Source: Zhongshania aliphaticivorans (GTDB lineage: Bacteria > Pseudomonadota > Gammaproteobacteria > Pseudomonadales > Spongiibacteraceae). Taken from it: DNA of 36,657 nucleotides. The stretch is from contig NZ_CACSIJ010000018.1 of NCBI RefSeq assembly GCF_902705855.1, positions 75,357-112,013 of the forward strand, written 5' to 3'. Below are positions 1 through 8,363 of this stretch, piece by piece. Numbering within the stretch: position 1 is the stretch's first letter; every line of letters starts with the position of its first letter. A model generated the notes under the pieces. That model made no database searches, had not been told where the DNA came from, and worked only from the letters and a program-made list of their open reading frames with translations. The translations under genes were made by a program, and so were the position numbers.

Positions 1-104
1 CGCAGTTGTTCTTCCGCGCTAAGACCACGCTCAAGTTTTGCCAACCACTCACTGGCGCGATACTGGGCGTGCTGATGGTTTGACAGATCATGAACATTAC
101 TCAT
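1..104 (-). CDS. FecR-like anti-sigma factor, N-terminal fragment (cut by window edge)
   Basis: Only the first 34 codons are visible. The reading frame starts MSNVHDLSNHQHAQYRASEW and continues with a Trp-Leu-Ala-(x)4-Gly-Leu-Ser pattern. That pattern is typical of the cytosolic N-terminal helix (DUF4880) of FecR-type anti-sigma/sigma-regulator proteins. Its ATG (104-102) overlaps the TGA of the preceding ECF sigma gene in an ATGA arrangement, the usual coupling of fecI to fecR. FecR proteins are single-span inner-membrane proteins that relay a signal from a TonB-dependent receptor to the sigma factor. The membrane segment and periplasmic domain lie outside the window, so the call rests on the short N-terminus plus context. 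Confidence 0.65.
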   Translation of the reverse strand, partial: MSNVHDLSNHQHAQYRASEWLAKLERGLSAEEQL

Positions 105-664
105 CGACGCACCCCTTTCGTCTTGCTAGACGACTCCCTCTGCGTCAATGTGGCACTTGGCGCGTCTAAAGCCAAATGTCGCGCACAAAGTATAATGCCC
201 CGCGCAATGTGTTTTTCTACCGTACTTTCTTTAAGACCTAATTTTTTAGCGATTTCTCTTTGAGAATGGCCATACACTTTTTTAAGCACAAACACCCGCC
301 GACACTGCAAAGGCAACAGTCGGACGGCTTCGCAAAAGCGGGCAAACTCTTGATTTGAAACACTTTGACGATAAGGATCACAATCATCACGAGCAGCTAA
401 ATCCTGCTCGGCCTGAAAATCTAGCGGCCCACTCAAGCGCTGTTCCGCGCGTTTAATGTGATCAAGCGCCAAGTTACGTGCGGTTTTCACCATAAAGGCG
501 CGCGGCTCTCGCAGCTCGCCCTTCACTTTGCTCTGGCAGACCCTAACGTAGGTTTCCTGCACAATGTCTTCTATTTCATGGGGAGGAACAATACGCGACA
601 CAACCGCTGCAAGCAGCGATTTACAGGACAAAAAGGCAGTATTGATTAAATCATTTGCAGGCAA
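101..664 (-). CDS. FecI-type ECF RNA polymerase sigma factor
   Basis: This is a 187-residue ECF sigma factor. Region 2 is visible around residues 30-70 (IEDIVQETYVRV, then AFMVKTARNLALDHIKR). Region 4 lies at about 115-160 (LPLQCRRVFVLKKVYGHSQ followed by a helix-turn-helix, EIAKKLGLKESTVEKHI). Such factors direct RNA polymerase to one or a few promoters, often for iron or polysaccharide receptor genes, and are controlled by a FecR partner, whose start overlaps this stop codon. The only in-frame start that keeps region 2 intact is a TTG at 664, preceded by a G-rich GGGGGTGGG that could act as ribosome binding site. I see no Fur box upstream. The target receptor is not in the window. Confidence 0.85.
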   Translation of the reverse strand: MPANDLINTAFLSCKSLLAAVVSRIVPPHEIEDIVQETYVRVCQSKVKGELREPRAFMVKTARNLALDHIKRAEQRLSGPLDFQAEQDLAARDDCDPYRQSVSNQEFARFCEAVRLLPLQCRRVFVLKKVYGHSQREIAKKLGLKESTVEKHIARGIILCARHLALDAPSATLTQRESSSKTKGVRR

Positions 665-843
665 GGGCCCACCCCCAGACGAGATTCAGTGCGTATATGA
701 CGAATCTCAGAGCATTTTCCACCTAAGTCTAGACAAAAAAAATTTACAGATTGCCTCCACTAAACTCTAGCGGAGCCATACTGAGTACAGATAAGTGCAT
801 CGACTCACCTTAAAATGGCAATCTTTCGCGCCGTATCGTTTTA

Positions 844-1539
844 TTACTCACTCTTAGTAAACAACAAATCCCACACCCCATGCCCCAAACGCTCACCGCG
901 CTTTTCAAACTTCGTAATGGGGCGATAGTCTGGACGTGGCGAATACTCTCTGTCACCCGCCATATTGCTGTAGCCCTCGGCCTCGCTCATTACGTCCATC
1001 ATGTGTTCGGCGTAATTTTCCCAGTCGGTCGCCAAGTGCAGTACACCGCCGACGTTTAATTTGCTGCGTATCGCCTGCACAAACTGTGGCTGGATAAGGC
1101 GGCGCTTGTGATGACGGGCTTTATGCCAAGGGTCGGGAAAATAGACCTGGACGCGACTTAAACTATTATCAGGTATGCACTGCGCCAACACCTCTACGGC
1201 GTCGTCCTCGTAGGTACGCACATTTTTCAGACCGGCGTCCTGCACCAAGTACATAAGACGACCAACGCCGGGGGTGTGAACCTCTACGCCGATAAAATCA
1301 TTTTCTGGAGCATTGGCAGCCATTTCAGCGAGGGAATCCCCCATACCGAAACCAATTTCAAGCACCACCGGCGCCACACGCCCAAAGGTATTTTCAAAGT
1401 TTTGCATGCCGTCGCTGCGCTGCAAGCCGAGCTCAGCAAGGTTAATCTCATAGGCCCTACGCTGACCGTCGGTCATTCTTCCGGTGCGAAGAACAAAGCT
1501 TTTAATCCGGCGCCGGATAGGTGCGACATTCTCAGTCAT
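844..1539 (-). CDS. trmB: tRNA (guanine-N7)-methyltransferase TrmB
   Basis: TrmB uses S-adenosylmethionine to make m7G46 in the variable loop of tRNA. The N-terminal [15 protein letters not shown] matches the family opening. The SAM-binding stretch [12 protein letters not shown], the motif [16 protein letters not shown] and the C-terminal [17 protein letters not shown] are all present and characteristic. I choose the ATG at 1539 (231 aa, close to E. coli's 239). It overlaps the upstream TAA as TAATG and has GGAAAG seven bases upstream. Longer in-frame starts at 1554 or 1626 would run into the neighbouring DUF423 gene. The overlap suggests coupled translation with that membrane protein. Confidence 0.95.
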   Translation of the reverse strand: MTENVAPIRRRIKSFVLRTGRMTDGQRRAYEINLAELGLQRSDGMQNFENTFGRVAPVVLEIGFGMGDSLAEMAANAPENDFIGVEVHTPGVGRLMYLVQDAGLKNVRTYEDDAVEVLAQCIPDNSLSRVQVYFPDPWHKARHHKRRLIQPQFVQAIRSKLNVGGVLHLATDWENYAEHMMDVMSEAEGYSNMAGDREYSPRPDYRPITKFEKRGERLGHGVWDLLFTKSE

Positions 1540-1913
1540 TACATCGCTTTCCATGCAGAGTAGGCCAAACACGCCCAAGCCACTAAAAACATTAAGCCAC
1601 CAATCGGGGTGATCGCGCCCAGCCACCGTGTTCCGGTTAATGCCAAGGCGTACAAGCTGCCGCTGAAAACGAGCATCCCCGCAAAAAATAAAACGGCGGA
1701 TATTCGCAATGACAGATGCTGGACGCCACTATGCATAAGCACGCCGACGACAAGCAAAGCGAAGCAATGATAAAAATGATATTGAACAGCGGTTTGATAC
1801 ACCGCCATCATGTCGGCAGGCAAGCTCGCCTTTAAACCGTGCGCGCCAAATGCGCCTAAACCAACCGCCAAGAATCCTAGAACCGCCGCCACAAAAAGCG
1901 TTAGGGAAGCCAT
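1539..1913 (-). CDS. DUF423 family inner-membrane protein (YgdD-like)
   Basis: A 124-residue, very hydrophobic protein with about four predicted membrane helices. The N-terminal [19 protein letters not shown] is the diagnostic DUF423 motif. A His-rich loop ([16 protein letters not shown]) follows, and a Gly-rich third segment contains [10 protein letters not shown]. The family is widespread in proteobacteria and Firmicutes, and its molecular function is not established. The gene sits directly upstream of trmB and shares one base with it (TAATG), so the two are probably one transcript. No function should be read from that pairing alone. Confidence 0.85.
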   Translation of the reverse strand: MASLTLFVAAVLGFLAVGLGAFGAHGLKASLPADMMAVYQTAVQYHFYHCFALLVVGVLMHSGVQHLSLRISAVLFFAGMLVFSGSLYALALTGTRWLGAITPIGGLMFLVAWACLAYSAWKAM

Positions 1914-2029
1914 GTGTATACCCAGATAGTAATTGATGGCGCTATTGTACGGATCTCGGCGGGCTTAAAAAAGCCAAGCGCCGTAACAACGCTATTAAAT
2001 GACGCCACCTTTCTTCTAGGCGAAAATGA

Positions 2030-2054
2030 AAAAGCCCCGCATTGCGAGGCTTTT
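2030..2054 (-). terminator. Rho-independent terminator of rpoH
   Basis: An inverted repeat with AAAAGCC/GGCTTTT arms and an inner CGC-ATT-GCG pairing (one C/A mismatch) lies 24 bases past the rpoH stop. Read on the minus strand the right arm ends in GGGGCTTTTTC, i.e. a GC-rich stem followed by a T run. Confidence 0.85.
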
Positions 2055-2078
2055 CAGAAAAAATTGCGGCACCAGAAA

Positions 2079-2927
2079 CTACGCTTCCATTGCTGCCCGC
2101 AGTTTTTTCATTGCGGCTTGTTCAAGCTGGCGGATACGCTCAGCTGAGACACTGTAACGATCGGCCAGATCATGCAAGGTCGCCTTGGTATCACCTAACC
2201 AACGGCTTTGCAGAATGTCGCGGCTACGCTCGTCAAGGTCAGACAAAGCCAACGACAGGCTCTGGTGATTACTCTCTTCCAGATCATTGGACTCTAACAA
2301 TAAAGCAGGATCAGCGCTGTGGTCTTCAAGGTAGTGAACTGGCGCTACAGGGCCGCGCTCGTCGTCGGTATCGGCATCAAAACCAACATCCACTGAACTC
2401 AGACGACCTTCCATTCTGCGCACCTCGGCAACGTCTACGCCTAGGTCAGCAGCAACGGCATGCACTTCATCATTACTCAACCAAGACAGCTGCTTTTTAG
2501 CGCTGCGCAAATTAAAGAACAATTTACGCTGTGCTTTAGTCGTCGCAATTTTAACAATGCGCCAGTTGCGTAGCACGTACTCGTGAATCTCAGCCTTAAT
2601 CCAATGAACAGCAAATGACACCAAGCGCACGCCTTTTTCAGGGTCAAAACGCTTAACGGCCTTCATTAGGCCTACATTGCCTTCTTGGATCAAATCAGCT
2701 TGAGCCAAACCATAACCCTTATAACTTTTAGCAATATGCACAACAAAACGCAGGTGCGACATAACTAATTGACGTGCCGCCTCGACGTTGCCGTGGTAAA
2801 ACAAATCTTCAGCCAACTCGCGCTCACGCTCTGCGCTAAGCACAGGGATGCTACCGACCGACTGAATATATGCAGAGAGATCACCACCCGGCACAAGCTG
2901 CTGTATCGGCTGTAGATGGGTACTCAT
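2079..2927 (-). CDS. rpoH: RNA polymerase heat-shock sigma factor RpoH (sigma-32)
   Basis: A 282-residue group-3 sigma factor. Visible parts are region 1.2 (about 15-45), region 2 with the core-binding helix and -10 recognition ([19 protein letters not shown], about 78-96, then [20 protein letters not shown]), the RpoH box QRKLFFNLR at 133-141, and region 4 ([13 protein letters not shown], then an HTH with [13 protein letters not shown]). The RpoH box separates it from RpoD and RpoS. The ATG at 2927 has a perfect AGGAGG at 2940-2935. It directs transcription of chaperone and protease genes on heat shock. It follows ftsX with 123 bases between, has its own promoter and terminator, and keeps the ftsYEX-rpoH order seen in E. 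coli and Pseudomonas. Confidence 0.97.
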   Translation of the reverse strand: MSTHLQPIQQLVPGGDLSAYIQSVGSIPVLSAERERELAEDLFYHGNVEAARQLVMSHLRFVVHIAKSYKGYGLAQADLIQEGNVGLMKAVKRFDPEKGVRLVSFAVHWIKAEIHEYVLRNWRIVKIATTKAQRKLFFNLRSAKKQLSWLSNDEVHAVAADLGVDVAEVRRMEGRLSSVDVGFDADTDDERGPVAPVHYLEDHSADPALLLESNDLEESNHQSLSLALSDLDERSRDILQSRWLGDTKATLHDLADRYSVSAERIRQLEQAAMKKLRAAMEA

Positions 2928-2978
2928 TGCACATCCTCCTAAAATTCGTTGATGAAACTACACTTTACACCGCTGCTT

Positions 2979-3007
2979 ATTAGAGTACCAAACGCACTAA
3001 AGTTCAA
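2979..3007 (-). promoter_or_regulatory. Candidate sigma-70 promoter of rpoH
   Basis: On the minus strand, TTGAAC (3007-3002) and TCTAAT (2984-2979) are separated by 17 bases. This puts a start site about 45 bases upstream of the rpoH ATG. Matches to consensus are 4/6 and 5/6. This is pattern recognition only; other rpoH promoters may exist further upstream inside ftsX. Confidence 0.5.
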
Positions 3008-3050
3008 GTACCCGTAAAAATCCACCCGTAACGGAGGGGATTACAGCAAA

Positions 3051-4082
3051 TCAGCGCGGCTCAATGGCGCGTAATTCACGCCCCACTACCAACCATGCCC
3101 CCAACAGGCCCAGCATGGCGGCAAATAGCCACAAGATTATAGTATCGAGAAAGCCTAGACCCAATAGGTGAAAGTCACTCTGGTAAGACTGCGATAAATC
3201 AGCAATAGGGCCACGTAGCCACCACAGGCCGCTTTGCACCAAGATCCACGCCACCAAACCACCACCTAGACCGTACCACAAACCGGTGTACAAAAATGGT
3301 CTGCGCACAAAGGCATTGGTGCCGCCGACGAGCTTGACGACTAGAATTTCGGCCCGCCGCCCTTCTATTGCCAATTTAATAGTATTACCAATAATCAGTA
3401 GCACACCAACCGCAAGCATGGCACCAAGTGCCAAGGTTAAGCGGCGCCCGAGCTCGGTAATACGATTTAGGCGCTGCAACCACTCCATATCTAGCTTTGC
3501 CAAATCAACTTCTGGTAACAGCCCTAGCGACGCCTGTAATTCCGTCACCGCAGCGGCAGAAACATTGGCCTCGCGGGGAGTCACCACGATTAAGCCGGGC
3601 AGTGGGTTGGCATCAAGCTGATCAAGTACGTCGCCAAACCCCGAACTAGCACGGAACTCTTCCAGCGCGGCGTCTGGAGAAATATAGTCCGCAGAAACAA
3701 CACCGTCGCGCTCAGCAATATTACGCCGTAGCGCTTCTGCCTGCCCACTATTCACATTGGGCTTTAAAAATAATGATATACGCGCCGCACCTTCCCAACC
3801 ATCACTAACGGCATCGATATTATTCAAGCCTACATACAAGCTTGTCGGTAGCGCCAAGGCGATAGCGATCACCAAGGTAGTCATAATAGAGGTTGCCGGA
3901 CGAGCAACAAGACGACGCAAGCTGTCTATTGCCACCTGCTGATGATGGCTGCGGTAGCCCGCAAGACGATCACTTAAACTGGTCTTGTGCTTTAACGCAC
4001 CCTTAGCGTCTTTTTTGCCTGCCGGTGCCTGCAGCTGGCCCAAACGGCGCTTATTCATTCTATTCTGTTTATTCGGGGACAT
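3051..4082 (-). CDS. ftsX: Cell division ABC transporter-like permease FtsX
   Basis: FtsX pairs with the ATPase FtsE at the septum. In enterobacteria the complex activates periplasmic amidases through EnvC, so it transmits a signal rather than moving a substrate. The protein (343 aa) has a basic cytoplasmic N-terminus and a first membrane helix near residue 70 (MTTLVIAIALALPTSLYVGL). A periplasmic loop follows (RISLFLKPNV to about residue 200). Three more helices include VGVLLIIGNTIKLAIEGRR, the family signature. I choose the ATG at 4082, eight bases after GGAGG. It overlaps the end of ftsE by 14 bases, which implies coupled translation. Confidence 0.95.
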   Translation of the reverse strand: MSPNKQNRMNKRRLGQLQAPAGKKDAKGALKHKTSLSDRLAGYRSHHQQVAIDSLRRLVARPATSIMTTLVIAIALALPTSLYVGLNNIDAVSDGWEGAARISLFLKPNVNSGQAEALRRNIAERDGVVSADYISPDAALEEFRASSGFGDVLDQLDANPLPGLIVVTPREANVSAAAVTELQASLGLLPEVDLAKLDMEWLQRLNRITELGRRLTLALGAMLAVGVLLIIGNTIKLAIEGRRAEILVVKLVGGTNAFVRRPFLYTGLWYGLGGGLVAWILVQSGLWWLRGPIADLSQSYQSDFHLLGLGFLDTIILWLFAAMLGLLGAWLVVGRELRAIEPR

Positions 4083-4749
4083 TGTCATCCCCTCCCCGTG
4101 TGACCAATTTCCCACTGCGCAAAGTCAATAAGCGATAGGGCATCCGCGCAATCAAACCAAGATCATGAGTGGCTATAAGTACGGTCACGCCGACCTGCTT
4201 AAATTGTTCAAACAAATGCATAATTTCAGCGGACAATTGCGGATCGAGGTTACCCGTGGGCTCGTCGGCCAATAATAAGGCGGGCTTATTCACCACCGCG
4301 CGGGCAATCCCCACCCGCTGCTGCTCTCCCCCAGACAGGGTAATAGGATTTTTCCGCTCCTTGTCTAGGAGGCCCACCTTGTCTAAGGCCGCCCGCACGC
4401 GACGACCAATGTCTCGGTGCCCATAACCAGCAATAATTAGCGGCAACGCAACATTGTCGTAGACGGTGCGGTCAAACAATAACTGATGATTCTGAAAAAC
4501 CACCCCAACATCGCGGCGCACTTCTGGTATCCGCCGCGCTGGTAGGCTCGACAAATTCCGCCCACCGACAATAACTTGTCCAGAGCTGGCTCTCTCCATC
4601 ACCATAATCAGCTTCAGCAAGGTACTTTTACCCGCACCACTGTGGCCGGTTAAAAAGCGCATTTCGCCGCGAGGAATATGGAAGCTCAGGTTAGTGAGCG
4701 CCTCATAACCACCTTCGTAACGCTTGCAGACCTGATCAAACTCAATCAT
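4069..4749 (-). CDS. ftsE: Cell division ATP-binding protein FtsE
   Basis: A 226-residue ABC ATPase. Walker A GHSGAGKS is at 35-42, the Q-loop is in VGVVFQNHQLLFD, the signature LSGGEQQR is at 138-145, and Walker B ALLLADEPTGNLD is at 157-169. ATPase partner of FtsX in the divisome. The start is the ATG at 4749, which overlaps the ftsY stop as ATGA and gives the usual MIxFxxV opening. An in-frame GTG at 4764 would add five residues inside ftsY and is less likely. E. coli FtsE is 222 aa. Confidence 0.96.
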   Translation of the reverse strand: MIEFDQVCKRYEGGYEALTNLSFHIPRGEMRFLTGHSGAGKSTLLKLIMVMERASSGQVIVGGRNLSSLPARRIPEVRRDVGVVFQNHQLLFDRTVYDNVALPLIIAGYGHRDIGRRVRAALDKVGLLDKERKNPITLSGGEQQRVGIARAVVNKPALLLADEPTGNLDPQLSAEIMHLFEQFKQVGVTVLIATHDLGLIARMPYRLLTLRSGKLVTRGGDDNVPE

Positions 4750-5861
4750 TGCTTTTGCTGCCACCCAAATAAGGCACCGACAAACTCATTGGCTCGAAAA
4801 GGACGCAAATCCAAAATACCCTCGCCCACACCAATAAATCGAATCGGAATACCAAGCTGCTTGCTAATCGCAAAGACGATACCGCCCTTTGCCGTGCCAT
4901 CGAGCTTCGTTAAAGTCAGGCCGGTAACACCGACCGCCTGCTGAAAATGCTTGGCTTGAGACAGCGCGTTTTGACCGGTGCCAGCGTCTAACACCAGCAT
5001 CACCTCATGAGGCGCATCGGGGTCGAGCTTTTTAAGCACCCGAACGACCTTTTTCAACTCTTCCATCAAGTTGTCTTTGTTGTGTAAACGGCCAGCAGTG
5101 TCGGCTATCAAAACATCGATATCTCTTGCCTGTGCCGCCTGCAAGGCGTCAAACAGCACCGATGCACAATCAGCCCCCGTGTGTTGTGCGATAACAGGAA
5201 CATCATTGCGCTCGCCCCACACCTGGAGTTGTTCCACCGCCGCAGCGCGGAAGGTATCACCCGCCGCCAGCATGACGGAACGCCCCCCCGCCTGAAACTG
5301 CTTTGCCAGCTTGCCAATGGTGGTGGTCTTACCAACACCGTTAACCCCTACCATTAAAATGACATAGGGTTTGTCGCTGGCAGGAATCACTAGTTCCTCT
5401 TCTGCAGAGGCGAGCATCGTACTCAGCTCTTGCTGCAGAGCTATATATAAGGTTTCTGGGTCATTTAGCTCTTTGCGGGACACGCGACTAGTCAGATTGC
5501 TAATTATCGCTTGCGTCGCGTCGACCCCCACATCAGCCATCAGCAAATGGGTTTCGATCTCTTCTAGTAATTCGTCATCAATTTCTTTGCGGCCAAGGAA
5601 TAAATTAGCCATACCTTCGCCGAGCTGCGCACCAGTCTTGCTTAGACCTTCACGAAAGCGAACCAGCAGTGATGCCTGCTCTTCTGGCGACAGCTCCAGA
5701 TGCTGCCACGGCGCCACCTCAGCATCATCGATAAAGCCCTCGGCTGCGGCTAGGGCTGCCAAGTCTTCTTCCGAGCCAACAAAAGACTCTTTAAAACGGG
5801 TAAATAAACCCTTCTTTTTAACTTCCGGCTCTAGTTCCGACGGTGTCGCGTTATCTGTCAT
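4746..5861 (-). CDS. ftsY: Signal recognition particle receptor FtsY
   Basis: FtsY is the membrane-associated GTPase that docks SRP-ribosome complexes at SecYEG. This 371-residue protein has a short acidic A domain (residues 1-60, EEDLAALAAAEGF), an N domain helical bundle (about 60-155) and the G domain. G-domain motifs visible are GVNGVGKTTT (172-181), DTAGRLHNKD, TKLDGTAKGG and the closing GVGEGILDLRPF. The A domain is much shorter than in E. coli (497 aa total), as in many non-enteric species. First gene of the ftsY-ftsE-ftsX operon, divergent from rsmD with 87 bases between. Confidence 0.97.
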   Translation of the reverse strand: MTDNATPSELEPEVKKKGLFTRFKESFVGSEEDLAALAAAEGFIDDAEVAPWQHLELSPEEQASLLVRFREGLSKTGAQLGEGMANLFLGRKEIDDELLEEIETHLLMADVGVDATQAIISNLTSRVSRKELNDPETLYIALQQELSTMLASAEEELVIPASDKPYVILMVGVNGVGKTTTIGKLAKQFQAGGRSVMLAAGDTFRAAAVEQLQVWGERNDVPVIAQHTGADCASVLFDALQAAQARDIDVLIADTAGRLHNKDNLMEELKKVVRVLKKLDPDAPHEVMLVLDAGTGQNALSQAKHFQQAVGVTGLTLTKLDGTAKGGIVFAISKQLGIPIRFIGVGEGILDLRPFRANEFVGALFGWQQKQ

Positions 5862-5948
5862 GCAGGTATATAAATTCCGAGTAAGGTTTACAGTAAAAAT
5901 AAAAGGCTTATCCTACCATTTCTCTGAGTAACTGGCACCGGAATACCC

Positions 5949-6533
5949 ATGCGCAAACCGCAAGGCCACCACAGCAAAGAAACACACGGCATGCTTAGAA
6001 TCATCGGCGGCCAATGGCGCAGTAGAAAATTACACTTTCAGGCCGCGGAAGGACTACGCCCCACCAGTGACCGAATTCGGGAAACCCTTTTTAACTGGCT
6101 TAGCCCTCATATTCACGACGCCCATTGTCTAGATTTATTCGCCGGCTCGGGCGCCCTAGGGCTAGAAGCGTTATCACGCTATGCGGCTCACTGCGATTTC
6201 ATCGAGACCGATAATACGACTTGCCGACAAATACGTGATCATCTCGCCACACTAAAATGCACCGCGGCATCCGTGCACTGCCAAAGTGCTGAGGCGTATC
6301 TGGCGACCACTGAGGTAAAACACCGTATTATTTTCCTCGACCCCCCGTTCCACAAAAATTTGTTAGAGCCTGTTATTTTAGCTCTAGCCGACAAAGCCTT
6401 AGCCAATGACACACTCATCTATATTGAAACCGCAGCGGATGAGGCCTTACCAGCATTACCCACACATTGGCATATCGACAAAGAGAAGAAGGCCGGCCAC
6501 GTCAGTTATCGTCTAATCTCTGTCCACACCTAA
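5949..6533 (+). CDS. rsmD: 16S rRNA (guanine-966-N2)-methyltransferase RsmD
   Basis: RsmD methylates G966 of 16S rRNA in the assembled small subunit, using SAM. The 194-residue protein shows IIGGQWRSRKL near the N-terminus, LRPTSDRIRETLFNWL, the SAM-binding motif LDLFAGSGALGLEALSR and the catalytic FLDPPF. Length matches E. coli (198 aa). The ATG at 5949 keeps the short basic leader typical of the family; an internal ATG at 5991 is possible but would remove it. It is divergently transcribed from ftsY, a conserved arrangement in gammaproteobacteria. Confidence 0.95.
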   Translation: MRKPQGHHSKETHGMLRIIGGQWRSRKLHFQAAEGLRPTSDRIRETLFNWLSPHIHDAHCLDLFAGSGALGLEALSRYAAHCDFIETDNTTCRQIRDHLATLKCTAASVHCQSAEAYLATTEVKHRIIFLDPPFHKNLLEPVILALADKALANDTLIYIETAADEALPALPTHWHIDKEKKAGHVSYRLISVHT

Positions 6534-6661
6534 TCAAATACGCTGAGCATAGCGACTTTGGAGAGACTCCCTAGCCCGAACTGAGTATTCAATTAACACT
6601 CCGTCATGCCAACAATAGGAAAATAGAAAACACCTACGCATAATAAAAAATGGAACACCCT

Positions 6662-7885
6662 ATGAGCGGCACTCAAACAGACATCTTCGCGCAGGATTAC
6701 ACTAAGGACTGTTTTTCCGCCGCCGCGATCAATGGCCTTCAACTCAAGAATCGTTTCATTAAAGCCGGCACCTTCGAAAACATGACACCCAGTGGCACGC
6801 CCTCTCAGCAGCTAAACGATTTTCACGGCACACTGGCAGATGGTGGTATCGCCATGACCACCCTCGGCTACTGCGCTGTGGAAATGGACGGTCGCCTCAA
6901 CGAAAATATGATGTATATGCACGAGGATATTAGGCCACAACTCAACGAACTGATTGACGACCTTCATGCACGAGGCACCAAAGTATCTGGGCAAATGGGA
7001 CACTGCGGAGGTTTCTCTAAAAATCGCGAACTCAGTCGTCGACGCCCGCTCGGCCCCAGCTTTGGCCTGAATGGTCTTGGTCTATCTCGGGGCATGTTAT
7101 TTTGTGATGCCATGACCACAAAAGACATCAAAAACTTAATCACTAGCTACCGAGAAGCGGCTGCCTTCATGAAGTCTGTCGGCTTTGATGCCTTAGAAAT
7201 CCACTTTGGTCACGGCTACGGTCTGTGCCAATTTATGAGCCCCAAAACCAATAAGCGTAAAGACAATTATGGCGGCAGCTTTGAAAATCGTATGCGTCTG
7301 CCACTGCAAGTGCTAGCCGCCGTTCGTGACGCGGTAGGCAGCAATTTTCCATTATTGGCAAAAATCAGCATGACCGAAGGTGTTCGTGGTGGCCTTCACT
7401 ATGACGACGCGGTCGAGATCAGTAAGCTATTAGATGAAGCTGGCATCGATGGAATTATCACCAGTGGCGGCACCAGCACTATGAACCCCATGATCATGTT
7501 TCGTGGCGGCAATATTTTACCGGGAATGCTACGAACTGAAGAAAGTCGGCTGATGCGTTTTGCACTGCGTCTAATGGGTAAATCTATGTTTAAAGACTAC
7601 CCCTATCACGAGCTGTATTTTCTAGAGCAGGCGAAACGAATACGTGATGCAGTGTCCTGTAAAATGATCTATGTTGGCGGAGCAAGCAGCAATGCTAGCT
7701 TCACTACGCTAATGGAACAGGGCTTTGATTTTATTCAGCTAGGCCGCACCTTACTTAGTGATCCCGATCTACCACTCCGCGCTAAAATGGATACAGGCTT
7801 TGTTAGCCGCTGCACCCATTGTAACGACTGCGTTAGTACTATCGAAAGTCCAAATGGTATTCACTGCACCCAATTTTCAAGCTAA
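6662..7885 (+). CDS. Old Yellow Enzyme-family NADH:flavin oxidoreductase with C-terminal cysteine cluster
   Basis: A 407-residue FMN-dependent TIM-barrel enzyme of the OYE / 2,4-dienoyl-CoA reductase N-domain family. The N-terminal LKNRFIKAGTFENMTPSG, the substrate-binding HxxH (EIHFGHGYGLCQFMSP) and the NKRKDNYGGSFENRMRLP block are diagnostic. It ends shortly after CTHCNDC-(x)11-C, which resembles the 4Fe-4S loop of dienoyl-CoA reductases (C-x2-C-x3-C-x11-C). The downstream FAD/NADPH domains of those enzymes are missing. I prefer the ATG at 6662 (GGAAC upstream) over 6650, which has no ribosome binding site. It converges on a gene pair for a StyC-like membrane protein and a DUF385 protein. 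Likely an ene-reductase type reaction; the substrate is unknown. Confidence 0.85.
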   Translation: MSGTQTDIFAQDYTKDCFSAAAINGLQLKNRFIKAGTFENMTPSGTPSQQLNDFHGTLADGGIAMTTLGYCAVEMDGRLNENMMYMHEDIRPQLNELIDDLHARGTKVSGQMGHCGGFSKNRELSRRRPLGPSFGLNGLGLSRGMLFCDAMTTKDIKNLITSYREAAAFMKSVGFDALEIHFGHGYGLCQFMSPKTNKRKDNYGGSFENRMRLPLQVLAAVRDAVGSNFPLLAKISMTEGVRGGLHYDDAVEISKLLDEAGIDGIITSGGTSTMNPMIMFRGGNILPGMLRTEESRLMRFALRLMGKSMFKDYPYHELYFLEQAKRIRDAVSCKMIYVGGASSNASFTTLMEQGFDFIQLGRTLLSDPDLPLRAKMDTGFVSRCTHCNDCVSTIESPNGIHCTQFSS

Positions 7886-7889
7886 TAAG

Positions 7890-8336
7890 TTATTTTGCCT
7901 TACGACCAAGAAGATTAAATATAAAAATAGCGAAAGAAATAATCGGCAAGGTTCCCGGAATATAAAACCCGTATACCACAATAGCTTCTAAACCCGTTTC
8001 CGGCGCAATCAAACGCTTACCAATAAATAGCGCATTGATGATCGGGCCAACAATATTGGCATAACAGCCCAGCACTAAAATAATGCGGGCTATATTTATA
8101 AATTTGCCATGAACGTCGATACGCAGCCAGACACCCGCGACAGCCAAAACCACCAAGCCATTAACAAGGCCCTCCATATGCGCAAAACGCCACGCACCGT
8201 AGATCGGACTTGTAACATCTTGTGTTGCGGCCGCGATAGAAAAACCAATTCCAGCCAGCAAACCCAAGAATAATATAATTACGCCGTGCAAGGCCAAACT
8301 ATGCTGTTGCTGTACAGCGATGGATGAATCAGTCAT
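7890..8336 (-). CDS. Styrene-oxide-isomerase-like integral membrane protein
   Basis: A 148-residue protein with four likely membrane helices (about 15-37, 55-73, 80-103, 117-142). By eye it resembles styrene oxide isomerase (StyC). There is a His-Gly at the start of helix 1 (H17-G18), and the motif W-R-F-A-H-(x)2-G-(x)2-N-G at 49-60 parallels the StyC W-A-R-A-H-(x)2-G-(x)2-N-G region, whose His binds haem. A polar Y-A-N in helix 3 parallels the StyC W-S-N. StyC turns epoxides into aldehydes. The ATG has GGAGCGG just upstream. It is 27 bases downstream of a DUF385 gene and is probably co-transcribed with it. The family assignment is from memory; the substrate is unknown. Confidence 0.55.
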   Translation of the reverse strand: MTDSSIAVQQQHSLALHGVIILFLGLLAGIGFSIAAATQDVTSPIYGAWRFAHMEGLVNGLVVLAVAGVWLRIDVHGKFINIARIILVLGCYANIVGPIINALFIGKRLIAPETGLEAIVVYGFYIPGTLPIISFAIFIFNLLGRKAK

Positions 8337-8363
8337 GTTCCGCTCCGTAGTTATTGGCGTAAA

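Noticed and set aside
1540-1626. Longer N-terminus for TrmB
   Set aside because: It would run 87 bases into the DUF423 gene; the ATG at 1539 has a good ribosome binding site and matches the family start.
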